Assembly (NCBI GenBank): GCA_013289175.1
Contig: JABDAN010000022.1
Location: 1 to 39,364, forward strand
Origin: Bacteroidota bacterium
GTDB lineage: Bacteria > Bacteroidota > Bacteroidia > Chitinophagales > Chitinophagaceae
DNA length: 39,364 nt
Direction: 5' to 3'
The position numbers were made by a program, and so were the translations under genes. Below the pieces are notes generated by a model that was not told where the DNA came from, ran no database searches, and saw only the letters and a list, made by a program, of their open reading frames with translations. Positions 27,429 through 34,886 of this stretch are shown piece by piece (within the stretch, counting starts at the first letter, position 1; the number at the start of each line of letters is the position of its first letter).

Positions 27429-27833
27429 ATGAAGCGATTTCTAGAAGCACAGGAGAAAAATTATGCCAAAGCCCTTTCTGAAATCAAGAAGGGGAAAAAG
27501 GAAAGCCATTGGATCTGGTATATATTCCCTCAAATCCTGGGCCTTGGTACGAGCATTCCCTCACAGTATTATGCCATCAAGGACATGAAAGAGGCCACCG
27601 AATTTCTGTCCCATCCGATACTTGGCTCCCGTTTGATCGAGATTTCCACGGCGCTGCTGGAATTACAGGAAAATGACGCCTTTACTGTCCTGGGTAGTCC
27701 GGATGATATGAAACTAAAGTCTTCGATGACCTTGTTTTCTCTGGTGAAAGACGCCGACCCGGTATTTCAGCAGGTATTGGATAAATTTTTTAAGGGCGAA
27801 AAAGACAAGAGAACCTTAAAACTTCTCGGTTGA
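27429..27833 (+). CDS. DUF1810-family protein
   Basis: The ATG at 27429 gives 134 residues. The longer reading from 27363 adds an unlikely 22-residue leader over the divergent promoter region. The motif KRFLEAQEKNYAKALSEIKKGKKESHWIWYIFPQ is diagnostic for DUF1810, a small single-domain family of unknown function. GLGTSIPSQYYAIKDMKEATEFLSHP and FGSPDDMKLKSSMTLF-like blocks follow in the usual order. There is no signal peptide or membrane segment. Confidence 0.93.
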   Translation: MKRFLEAQEKNYAKALSEIKKGKKESHWIWYIFPQILGLGTSIPSQYYAIKDMKEATEFLSHPILGSRLIEISTALLELQENDAFTVLGSPDDMKLKSSMTLFSLVKDADPVFQQVLDKFFKGEKDKRTLKLLG

Positions 27834-28017
27834 GGACCTCCGGTTTCACCGACTAAATATTAACCTGTTCAAGACCTGGCACCGGGAGACGTGTCATGGG
27901 TGAAAAACCCATTTCTTGCCAGCAGAAGGTCTTGATTATCCGGGCGAACCTGGGCGGTACAGCGTCGCCAACTCAATATGGATAAGGCGGACCGAAATAC
28001 CGGTGTTCAAAACGGCC

Positions 28018-28052
28018 AAAAAAAGGGGAAGAAATTCTTATTTCTTCCCCTT
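28018..28052 (-). terminator. Rho-independent terminator for the His/Ala-rich protein gene
   Basis: AAGGGGAAGAAA (28023-28034) and TTTCTTCCCCTT (28041-28052) form a perfect 12-bp stem with a 6-base loop. Read on the minus strand it is followed by a run of seven T (A-run 28018-28024 on plus). It lies about 22 bases after the stop of the minus-strand gene ending at 28074. Confidence 0.85.
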
Positions 28053-28073
28053 CGCTACTAATAAAAAATTTTA

Positions 28074-28328
28074 TTAGTTACGATTGTTGCCAGCTCCCTG
28101 CATTTCCTTCTGGTTGCCTTCATTCTTCATAGAACCTGCTCTTTCGGCATATTTTTCTGAAGCTTTGTTGGCATGTTCCTTTGCTTTTTGGCTATGTCCG
28201 TGTGCAGCTTGTGCGTGGTGGGCTGCTTTTTCGTGATTTCCTTCAGAAGCATGTTTTGCTGCTGTTCTGTGATGTTTTGCGGCTTCTTCGTGGTGAGAAG
28301 CGGCCTGTTCGTGACTTTTTTGTGGCAT
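28074..28328 (-). CDS. His/Ala-rich helical small protein, 84 aa
   Basis: The ATG at 28328 gives MPQKSHEQAASHHEEAA and 84 residues. An upstream ATG at 28379 would add 17 residues of unrelated character. About half of the protein is His, Ala, Glu and Lys in a repeating helical pattern (HHEEAAKHHRTAAKHAS, HEKAAHHAQAAHGHS). This composition is familiar from small Bacteroidota proteins of unknown function, where the histidines could bind metal. It has no signal peptide. A strong terminator follows, so it is its own transcription unit, possibly highly expressed. Confidence 0.75.
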   Translation of the reverse strand: MPQKSHEQAASHHEEAAKHHRTAAKHASEGNHEKAAHHAQAAHGHSQKAKEHANKASEKYAERAGSMKNEGNQKEMQGAGNNRN

Positions 28329-28978
28329 ATGATTGTATTTGCATTCTATATTGAAACAAACGTGCCCTGCTCTTCTCAAAGATCCGCTCTCCCATTAAAA
28401 AACTGAGTTATACACATTATTGTTTTTTCAATATAAAGATATTCTGTTTCAACTCAGCCGATCGATCGTCCTTTGTACGTTCTATGAACCAATCCGTCAA
28501 ATAAATGACCCACAGGATGGGTAATAAAAATTATATGGTGACTTTACCGAACTGTTAATTCCATGTCCATTGAAATAAAATCGGTTTTTATAATACCCTC
28601 ATGGGTATTGGCCCCGACAATGAGGTGAAATAATTCCACGTATCCGGTCGAAGGTTACCCAGAAATTATCCCAGCGAATTTTTTCCTTTCCTTCGATTTA
28701 TATGTTGCCTTGGAGATGTAGTAGATAACAACTTACCCATGGAAGTTCGTCCCCTGAAATATTTTGGTCTGCCGTTGTCCTTTGCTTCAAGATGTGAGGG
28801 CAGCGCATTCAGCTGTTTTTTAGATTTGGCCTCACTTTAACAATGTCAGACCCAACCATTTATACCCGAGGGTTTATGAAAAAATGAGGGTTGAATAAGG
28901 TGATTTCCAAGCAGACTAGGCAACTAGTTTGGTATTTTTGGCGTTTCATCTACATCAACAATCGGTTTCCTTTTTTTT
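28329..28978. other. 650-base non-coding stretch upstream of the redox operon
   Basis: No gene of credible length is seen on either strand. It contains a perfect 7-bp hairpin with a 4-base loop (AATACCC 28592-28598, GGGTATT 28603-28609), without a T-run. A TATTTTTG box lies near its right end. The length suggests an untranslated leader, a small RNA or decayed sequence. Confidence 0.5.
28933..28940 (+). promoter_or_regulatory. Putative -7 element for the thioredoxin/ApbE operon
   Basis: TATTTTTG is an exact TAnnTTTG match 38 bases before the thioredoxin-like ATG. No TTTG is found at the expected -33 spacing, so support is partial. Confidence 0.4.
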
Positions 28979-29437
28979 ATGGCTTTTCAACGGATGGCTA
29001 AATACAAGCTTTTGGTCTTACTGCCAGGTTTTTTATTGGCTTCGGGGTGGTACCATAACCTCGATGAAGCCATGCAGCTTGCAAAAACCGAACACAAATA
29101 TATTTTACTCAATTTTTCCGGATCAGACTGGTGTGGTCCCTGCATCCGACTTAAAAAGGAGTTTTTCGATACGGACATCTTTAGAACCATGGCGGATTCT
29201 GAACTGGTGCTGGTGAATGCAGATTTCCCACGAAATAAAAAAAATCAGCCCTCCGCCGATCAGCAAAAAATAAATGATGGGATGGCAGACAAGTACAATG
29301 AAAAAGGAATATTTCCTTATACTTTATTACTGAATAGCGAAGGAAAGGTTTTGGGCAGATGGGAAGGTCTGCCCAATGAAACACCGGAAAGTTTTATTCA
29401 GGATATCCACAACGAAATATATACGTCCAATAAATAA
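28979..29437 (+). CDS. Thioredoxin-like exported protein
   Basis: The 152-residue protein has a thioredoxin fold with CxxC motif SDWCGPCIRL (C52, C55). A hydrophobic N-terminus (KLLVLLPGFLLASG, about residues 10-23) should be a signal peptide or anchor. A second ATG at 28994 would also keep it. ILLNFSGSDWCGPC and GIFPYTLLLNSEGKVLGRWEG are the conserved strands around the active site and the cis-Pro region (FPYT). It probably reduces or forms disulfides in the periplasm. Its TAA is immediately followed by the ApbE ATG at 29438, a tight operon junction, so its likely client is a protein of this operon, such as the Cys-containing lipoprotein two genes on. Confidence 0.9.
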   Translation: MAFQRMAKYKLLVLLPGFLLASGWYHNLDEAMQLAKTEHKYILLNFSGSDWCGPCIRLKKEFFDTDIFRTMADSELVLVNADFPRNKKNQPSADQQKINDGMADKYNEKGIFPYTLLLNSEGKVLGRWEGLPNETPESFIQDIHNEIYTSNK

Positions 29438-30367
29438 ATGGCCACCCATGTTTATCATAAGAGCCTGAAATTGATGGGCAACCGTTTTCAACTAAGTGCC
29501 GTAAGCGAATCTGAAGCATGGGCTCAGGAAGCGATCGCGGCAGGTATTGAAGAGATTCAAAGAATAGAGAAACTGCTGACGACCTTCAGCGAAGACAGTG
29601 AAACGGCCTTCATTAACCGCCATGCCGGGATAAAACCGGTAGTCGTAAGTCGGGAAACGTTTGATCTCATTCAGCGGTCGATCAGGATTTCCGAAATTAC
29701 TCAAGGTGCTTTTGATATCACGTACGGTTCGGTCGATAAAACGCTTTGGAATTTTGATGCCAATATGAATCAGCTGCCTGACGCAGCCACCGCCAAGAAG
29801 ATGTCCAGATTGATCAATTATAAAAATGTACTGTTGGATCCTACCCAAAACTCGGTGATGCTAAAAGAAAAAGGCATGCGAATCGGATTTGGCGGAATTG
29901 GAAAGGGATATGCTGCCGAGAAAGCAAAACAGATTATGAAAAACAAAGGAGTAGAAAGTGGAATTGTGAATGCATCAGGAGACATGACGACATGGGGACT
30001 TCAGCCCAACGGAAAACCATGGACGATCGGGATAGCCAATCCGAATGCCAAAGAAAAAATATTCTCCTATTTGAACATTACCGATATGGCGGTTGCCACT
30101 TCAGGTAACTATGAAAAGTTCATCCTGGTGAATGGAAAAAAATATTCGCATACCATCAACCCAAGGACCGGCCTGCCCATCAGGGGCATCAAAAGTGTAA
30201 CCATCCTGAGCACCAATGCAGAAGTAGCGGATGCCATGGCCACACCAGTCATGATCATGGGAATCCACGCAGGGCTTGACATGATCAATCAGATTCATGA
30301 TCTGGAAGCCATTGTAGTGGATGATGAAGACAAAATTTTTGCGTCAAAAAACATTCATTTTAGTTAG
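29438..30367 (+). CDS. apbE: FAD:protein FMN transferase, ApbE family
   Basis: ApbE attaches FMN covalently to Thr/Ser of redox proteins, using FAD and Mg. The 309-residue protein keeps the family landmarks: FGGIGKGYAAEKA (151-163), NASGDMTTWG (178-187), ATSGNYEKF (220-228), HTINPRTG (238-245) and ADAMATPVMIMG (264-275) with probable Mg ligands D265 and T269. Unlike most ApbE proteins it has no visible lipoprotein or other signal peptide (start MATHVYHKSLKLMGNRF), so it may act in the cytoplasm or be held at the membrane by partners. No NqrC/RnfG-type FMN-binding domain is encoded nearby. The next two genes are its conserved neighbours DUF4266 and DUF3570. Confidence 0.93.
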   Translation: MATHVYHKSLKLMGNRFQLSAVSESEAWAQEAIAAGIEEIQRIEKLLTTFSEDSETAFINRHAGIKPVVVSRETFDLIQRSIRISEITQGAFDITYGSVDKTLWNFDANMNQLPDAATAKKMSRLINYKNVLLDPTQNSVMLKEKGMRIGFGGIGKGYAAEKAKQIMKNKGVESGIVNASGDMTTWGLQPNGKPWTIGIANPNAKEKIFSYLNITDMAVATSGNYEKFILVNGKKYSHTINPRTGLPIRGIKSVTILSTNAEVADAMATPVMIMGIHAGLDMINQIHDLEAIVVDDEDKIFASKNIHFS

Positions 30368-30383
30368 AAGATAAACTCACGAT

Positions 30384-30593
30384 ATGAAAAAGTACTTCCT
30401 TGGATTTATTGTAATGACTGGTTTTCTATCCTGTACAACGGTAAAAGCATACCAAAAAAACCGGATCAATGATTCGGAAATGACGCTTTCAAACCGACAT
30501 GTTGAAAAAAACGAGTTGAATGCTGAATCATACCGGGAAGGTTCGTCCGGTGCAAACAGCGGGAAAACAGGCGGTGGTTGTGGTTGTAATTAA
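30384..30593 (+). CDS. DUF4266-family mini-lipoprotein, 69 aa
   Basis: The protein is a lipoprotein with cleavage before C17 (GFLSC), giving a mature chain of about 53 residues. The middle is polar and carries YQKNRINDSEM. The end YREGSSGANSGKTGGGCGCN is the DUF4266 signature, with two cysteines (C66, C68). SGAN at 55-58 resembles the SGAT-like site at which ApbE adds FMN, with Asn in the last position and S59 next to it. It starts 16 bases after apbE and ends 23 bases before the DUF3570 gene. Family assignment is firm. A flavin-carrier role is my hypothesis. Confidence 0.88.
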   Translation: MKKYFLGFIVMTGFLSCTTVKAYQKNRINDSEMTLSNRHVEKNELNAESYREGSSGANSGKTGGGCGCN

Positions 30594-30616
30594 AATATGG
30601 CATCCAGAAAATTCGA

Positions 30617-31921
30617 ATGAAAAAATTATCCCTTTCAGTAATCGGCATGTACCTGGCTATGGTACAGGCTTTTTCGCAAACCAATGCCGCCGACAGTTCT
30701 GGCTATAAACCAAAAAAATTGAAACTGGATGAGATCAATTTTGTAACCAGCTACTATGACCAAACCGCCGACAAATCGGCCGTCATGGGTGGTGAGCCTG
30801 GGCCCAGGGGAATTGCCGATGTAACTGATTTTGCGACCGGTCTGGATGTGACCCTGATTGGATGGGACAAAAATAAACGCAAAAATACACTGGCCATCGG
30901 TCTGGGTATAGACTACCATACGGCCGCATCTCAAGCCTATGTAGATTCTAATGGCACCTCAAAGAACAACGGTACAAGAATTTATCCAACGCTGACCTGG
31001 ACCAGAGAAAACGAACAAAAAGGAACCTCCTTCGCGTTGGGTGCATATTATTCTGCGGAGCACGATTATTATCATTCCTTTGGGTTAAATGCTTCCGTAT
31101 CCAAAAAAAATAAGTCAAACGGCGAATTCAGTTTGAAAATGGTTGGATTTTTTGATAAGATCAATATGATCTATCCAGCCGAATTTTATCCCGTCGATTC
31201 GGTGAAAAACACACAAAGCTCAGACAGCATCGTGTACAAAACCTCCGCCAGCGGCCAGACACAAGCCTTTATATATACCAATGGTCAACTGGTGGGTAAT
31301 ACCAAGAGCCATAAGCAGCAAACCCCCACCAGCCCAAGAACTACGCTGACCGCTTCCCTGTCCTTTACACAGATCATCAACCAGCGGATGCAGGGAAGTG
31401 TTGAACTCGATGCCGTATATCAAACCGGCTATCTCGGTCTGCCCTTTCACCGTGTATTTTATAACACCGGAAAAGATACGATTGAAAGCCTTCCATCCCA
31501 AAGGCTTAAATTGCCCATCGGATTCAGACTCAATTATTTTTTAGGGGACAATATCATCCTTCGGTCCTATTACCGCTTTTACGCAGACAGCTGGGGACTG
31601 GTTTCCAATACTTTCAACCTGGAAGTCCCGGTTAAGATTACCCCTTTTACCTCTATATCCCCCTTTTATAGACTCTATATCCAATCGGCCGCGAGGTATT
31701 TCGCTCCTTATCAGCAACACACGGAGCAAGAGCAGTATTTTACCAGCAATTATGCGCTGGCTTCCTTTACCAGTACTTTACTCGGAGCGGGTTTGAGATT
31801 GGCACCCCCTAAGGGAATTTTAATGAGCGGATTGAAAGTGCTCGAATTGAGGTATAGCCATTATATGCAAACCACGGATCTGAACGCAAATATTATTTCT
31901 TTAAATCTTACTTTTAGATAA
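30617..31921 (+). CDS. DUF3570-family outer-membrane beta-barrel
   Basis: This 434-residue protein has a signal peptide ending about AFSQ (residue 22) and a mature portion of repeating amphipathic strands with aromatic girdles. INFVTSYYDQTADKSAVMGGEPGPRG is the conserved DUF3570 opening. YPTLTWTRENEQKGTSFALGAYYSAEHDY and the final NIISLNLTFR strand, ending with an aromatic residue two positions before the C-terminus, fit an outer-membrane barrel. It is the last gene of the thioredoxin-ApbE-DUF4266-DUF3570 operon. Its substrate or partner is unknown. Confidence 0.9.
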   Translation: MKKLSLSVIGMYLAMVQAFSQTNAADSSGYKPKKLKLDEINFVTSYYDQTADKSAVMGGEPGPRGIADVTDFATGLDVTLIGWDKNKRKNTLAIGLGIDYHTAASQAYVDSNGTSKNNGTRIYPTLTWTRENEQKGTSFALGAYYSAEHDYYHSFGLNASVSKKNKSNGEFSLKMVGFFDKINMIYPAEFYPVDSVKNTQSSDSIVYKTSASGQTQAFIYTNGQLVGNTKSHKQQTPTSPRTTLTASLSFTQIINQRMQGSVELDAVYQTGYLGLPFHRVFYNTGKDTIESLPSQRLKLPIGFRLNYFLGDNIILRSYYRFYADSWGLVSNTFNLEVPVKITPFTSISPFYRLYIQSAARYFAPYQQHTEQEQYFTSNYALASFTSTLLGAGLRLAPPKGILMSGLKVLELRYSHYMQTTDLNANIISLNLTFR

Positions 31922-32023
31922 GATCATCCCCCGTCCTGCCTTAGTGTGTCCAGCCAAAGCATCACCAATCGTTCTAATAAATGGATGATTTTTTAATCCA
32001 AAAGAGACTTTAACTTGAAATAA

Positions 32024-32482
32024 ATGATCCGAAAGATATTGATTGTATTACTCGTTGTTTTAGTGGGCATGCAATTCATTCGTCCGGCCCGCAACAACGG
32101 TTTGGCTGAAGCTTCAACCGATATTACCCATTATGTTCGGGTACCCGATTCGGTCATGAAGATATTGAAGACTTCTTGTTATGACTGTCATTCAAATCAT
32201 ACCGTATATCCGTGGTATGTGAATTTTAATCCGGTAGGCCTCTGGCTGAAAAACCACATCGATGACGGTAAACGGGCAATTAATTTTTCTGATTTATCCA
32301 GTTTCAGCAAAAAGAAACTCGATCACCGCATGAAGGATATTGCAGAAACAGTGGACAATAAAGAAATGCCGTTATCCACCTATACATTTATTCATAGATA
32401 TGCCATCCTGGACAGCGAACAGATGCACATGATTAAAGAGTGGACGGCTTCAGCAAGAAAAGAAATTGGCTATCAACCATAA
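32024..32482 (+). CDS. Haem-binding domain protein (Haem_bd, CxxCH)
   Basis: The 152-residue protein has a single N-terminal helix (residues 3-20) as signal or anchor. SCYDCHSNH gives a CxxCH haem c site (C52, C55, H56). M115 in NKEMPLSTY is the likely distal ligand. YPWYVNFNPVGLWLKNHIDDGKRAINFSD and the C-terminal helix match the Haem_bd family often found next to Bacteroidota redox enzymes. It lies 102 bases after the DUF3570 gene on the same strand, so it may belong to the same envelope redox module or be separately transcribed. Confidence 0.92.
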   Translation: MIRKILIVLLVVLVGMQFIRPARNNGLAEASTDITHYVRVPDSVMKILKTSCYDCHSNHTVYPWYVNFNPVGLWLKNHIDDGKRAINFSDLSSFSKKKLDHRMKDIAETVDNKEMPLSTYTFIHRYAILDSEQMHMIKEWTASARKEIGYQP

Positions 32483-32488
32483 TTCCCC

Positions 32489-33289
32489 TTATTTCCATCT
32501 GACTTTTCTACCTATTATTACTTTAAATACAAAAGGATCGGTTGCCGGAGTAAGCCCGAATCCCGCACCTATATTTAGTTCCCATTTTGAATTGTTCAAC
32601 AGATCATAGGCGATGAATATTGCGTGATTTTGCTGGCTCCCCTGATCAAACTGATTGACCGGTCCCATATCGCCATAGTACTCTATGCCCAATGCCGCAT
32701 TTTTCCATAGGGCATAGGATATTTTCACATTCGGTTCAAAGGTAGGAACGGAAGTATTGTACTGGCTTTTTAATGAAATACCAAAAGTAGGATTGAGGGA
32801 GACATATAATTTATCCCATTGTTTATCCAGAATCGGTCTTATTTCCAAGCTCCAAGTCTCATTGGCGTAGGCAGGTTTCTGATATCCGAATTCCAGGGAG
32901 AGACTTAATCCAAAAGGTATTCCCCAATCTGCAGGGGCCATTGCCCGGGGTCTTATATGGGTTCCTACAATCTGATAACCATAGCCGGGTGTGTAATTTG
33001 TAAAAAGATAAGCTCCGATTTCAAATACGGGTGTAATGCCCGTAGTAATTTCCAGGGTTTCATGCAACGAATGGTTATCTGGGATAACACCATCGATGAC
33101 TTGAGTAGTTCCATCGAAAGTATAGTTGCTGTGTAACTCAAACATGGTGGAATGAATGGCTTGGGTCTGAGAGGCATAGACCTGGATTTCATAATTGTTT
33201 TGGGCAGAAACTTCAACACTAAATAAGATGGAAAGGACAATTCCTGCAATGCCGAGGGATAAAAAAGGAGGAACCTTAATGGATGCCAT
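32489..33289 (-). CDS. Outer-membrane beta-barrel protein
   Basis: The 266-residue protein has a signal peptide (about residues 1-29, ending SVSAQ-like EVSAQNN). Alternating beta-strands follow: YEIQVYASQTQAIHSTMFELHSNYTFDG, LSLSLEFGYQKP, LYVSLNPTFGISLK and WELNIGAGFGLT. The pattern resembles OM transporter-like or MetA-type barrels, and I could not place it in one family. It is convergent with the haem-binding gene, their stops being 6 bases apart. Confidence 0.7.
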   Translation of the reverse strand: MASIKVPPFLSLGIAGIVLSILFSVEVSAQNNYEIQVYASQTQAIHSTMFELHSNYTFDGTTQVIDGVIPDNHSLHETLEITTGITPVFEIGAYLFTNYTPGYGYQIVGTHIRPRAMAPADWGIPFGLSLSLEFGYQKPAYANETWSLEIRPILDKQWDKLYVSLNPTFGISLKSQYNTSVPTFEPNVKISYALWKNAALGIEYYGDMGPVNQFDQGSQQNHAIFIAYDLLNNSKWELNIGAGFGLTPATDPFVFKVIIGRKVRWK

Positions 33290-33412
33290 GGATTCTTAAA
33301 ACTAACCTTTCTTTTTCCTTATTCTCCTATCCCACCTGCCCGATTCACACTTGATTAACATGAATTTTTATAAATGTCCGCACGAATTTAATTCCCTACA
33401 TAAACCGGTCAA

Positions 33413-33682
33413 CTATTGACTCTTCTGATTGTCGATGAATTCGACGAATCCCTGGGCAATATCATGCAGAAATTCTTCATGGACCGGATCGGCACTCATA
33501 ATTTTTTCAATTTTCCATTCTCCTTCCGGCGTTTCACTTACATACACACTTCCTTCTACAATGCTTTGTATATTGGGGAAATCGAGCCGATATTTTCTAT
33601 ATCCATTCGAACTGGGGAGGCTTTCAGCTTTGGCTTCATGTTGCTCATTACTATATGAAAAAGGAAAAGTATCCAAGGACAT
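33413..33682 (-). CDS. Small hypothetical protein downstream of the response regulator, 89 aa
   Basis: No family is recognised. The 89-residue protein is acidic and soluble with a short beta-rich middle (YRKYRLDFPNIQSIVEGSVYVSE) and a helical acidic end. It starts with ATG 15 bases after the response-regulator stop, so co-transcription and a partner role are likely. Confidence 0.6.
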   Translation of the reverse strand: MSLDTFPFSYSNEQHEAKAESLPSSNGYRKYRLDFPNIQSIVEGSVYVSETPEGEWKIEKIMSADPVHEEFLHDIAQGFVEFIDNQKSQ

Positions 33683-33697
33683 GGAGGGAATGATTAA

Positions 33698-34066
33698 TTA
33701 GTTTTCATTTTTTCTGATGTTCGCATAAATCGTTTCTTTCATTCTGAACATTGAAAAGGGTTTGGGCAGAAAAGCTTCTATCCCTTCAAAGGAGGCTCCC
33801 TTTTGCAGGTCTTGGCTGTTATCTGCCGAGATCATCACCACGATACTTTTCATAAAATCGACCGGGTGCATCTGAATGTACTCTAAGCCTGTTCCATCGG
33901 GAAGATGGTTATCCAGCAGTACGACATCGGGATGGCGACCTAATTTTTCGGCTGCCTCGGCCAAACTATAAGCGCAATCCACGATAAAACCCTCTTTGCT
34001 GAGTCCGATCGCAATAAATTCACACAGATCGGGTTCATCTTCGATGACCAACACTGATTTTCTCAT
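33698..34066 (-). CDS. Single-domain response regulator (CheY-like receiver)
   Basis: The 122-residue protein is a stand-alone receiver domain without an output domain. Acidic pocket E9-D10, phospho-acceptor D52 in VVLLDNHLPDG, S80 in VVMISAD and K102 in FLPKPFS are all in place. It would be phosphorylated by a histidine kinase encoded elsewhere. No kinase is adjacent. The nearest is the PAS protein at the right edge, about 5 kb away. It is divergent from the YtxH gene across 93 bases. Confidence 0.93.
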   Translation of the reverse strand: MRKSVLVIEDEPDLCEFIAIGLSKEGFIVDCAYSLAEAAEKLGRHPDVVLLDNHLPDGTGLEYIQMHPVDFMKSIVVMISADNSQDLQKGASFEGIEAFLPKPFSMFRMKETIYANIRKNEN

Positions 34067-34159
34067 ATTATCAATTTAAGGTAGGGGATATTCAAGTTGC
34101 TTCAAATCACGGACCAGGGGAGCCGGTCTAAATTTTGCTTTGATAACAGAAAATAGGTT

Positions 34160-34390
34160 ATGAAAAAAGCATTCTATCTTCTGTTGACAGGTGTGGCGAT
34201 TGGAATACTGATTGCACCGCGGAAAGGGTCTGAAACCAGACAAAAATTAAAAGAAGCGGTAAAGGATTGGACAGAAGAGGTCCAGGATCAAATAAACCAT
34301 GCGGAATCACAAGGAAAGACGGTCTTAGACAACGCACCTGCTTCAACCACCAGTATGAACCGGGAATCCATTTTGACGGACAATGAATGA
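34160..34390 (+). CDS. YtxH-like small membrane protein, 76 aa
   Basis: The N-terminal helix LLLTGVAIGILIAPRKGSETRQKLKE is the YtxH signature, with a glycine-rich membrane segment followed by AP-x-KGSETR. The rest is a charged helical tail. In other bacteria YtxH-like proteins are general-stress proteins of unknown function. It is divergent from the response regulator. No regulatory motif was found. Confidence 0.8.
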   Translation: MKKAFYLLLTGVAIGILIAPRKGSETRQKLKEAVKDWTEEVQDQINHAESQGKTVLDNAPASTTSMNRESILTDNE

Positions 34391-34539
34391 TAAAATTTTA
34401 TTTTCCCGGGTGGTCGCCTTCCTTTAAAGCATTCATTCTTTCCCAGGTTGCCAACCTTTGCTTGTGTCTTTCAGCTTTATGGTTAGCACCCGCGAGGCCG
34501 GGCGACACGCTTGTGCCGGAGGTAAATAAGTAGATCAAC

Positions 34540-34710
34540 CTAATTTCTGTTTACCATCCGTTTAACTGCAAAAAACACATAAGGAGCCGCCGGAAAGATA
34601 ATCAACCATTCCGGTATCTTATTGAGGATAGCCAACAAACCAATTATCACGGTGCCCGCAGCCAAAATAACTTTCAGGCTCAGGACTGTCCAAGATCCCT
34701 TATCCATCAT
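34540..34710 (-). CDS. Two-helix membrane mini-protein, 56 aa
   Basis: The frame is open from ATG at 34710 (a second ATG follows at 34707) to TAG at 34540-34542, 56 residues in total. It encodes two hydrophobic segments, TVLSLKVILAAGTVIIGLLAIL and WLIIFPAAPYVFFAV, joined by NKIPE, with a basic end KRMVNRN. This is clear membrane-protein character. I do not recognise the family. It lies in the 500-base gap between YtxH and the SDR gene. A further weak frame (34398-34538, TTG start) follows on the same strand. Confidence 0.6.
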   Translation of the reverse strand: MMDKGSWTVLSLKVILAAGTVIIGLLAILNKIPEWLIIFPAAPYVFFAVKRMVNRN

Positions 34711-34886
34711 ATGTCATCTACGAATTTCTGAAACAGCTAGATTTTATCGCTCGGTTACTTTTATATAAAGCAGCATTAAGCCCAGTTCAAGCCCACCCGA
34801 CCCGGGATTTTATAACTGATTAAATTCTCTGACTCAGTGGAGTCGCAAGTTTTTTAGGTTTCCTAATATCCGATCACTTGGTTTTG

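Noticed and set aside
27896-27912. 6-bp hairpin ATGGGT/ACCCAT after the DUF1810 gene
   Set aside because: The stem is short and followed by only a few T residues, too weak to call a terminator.
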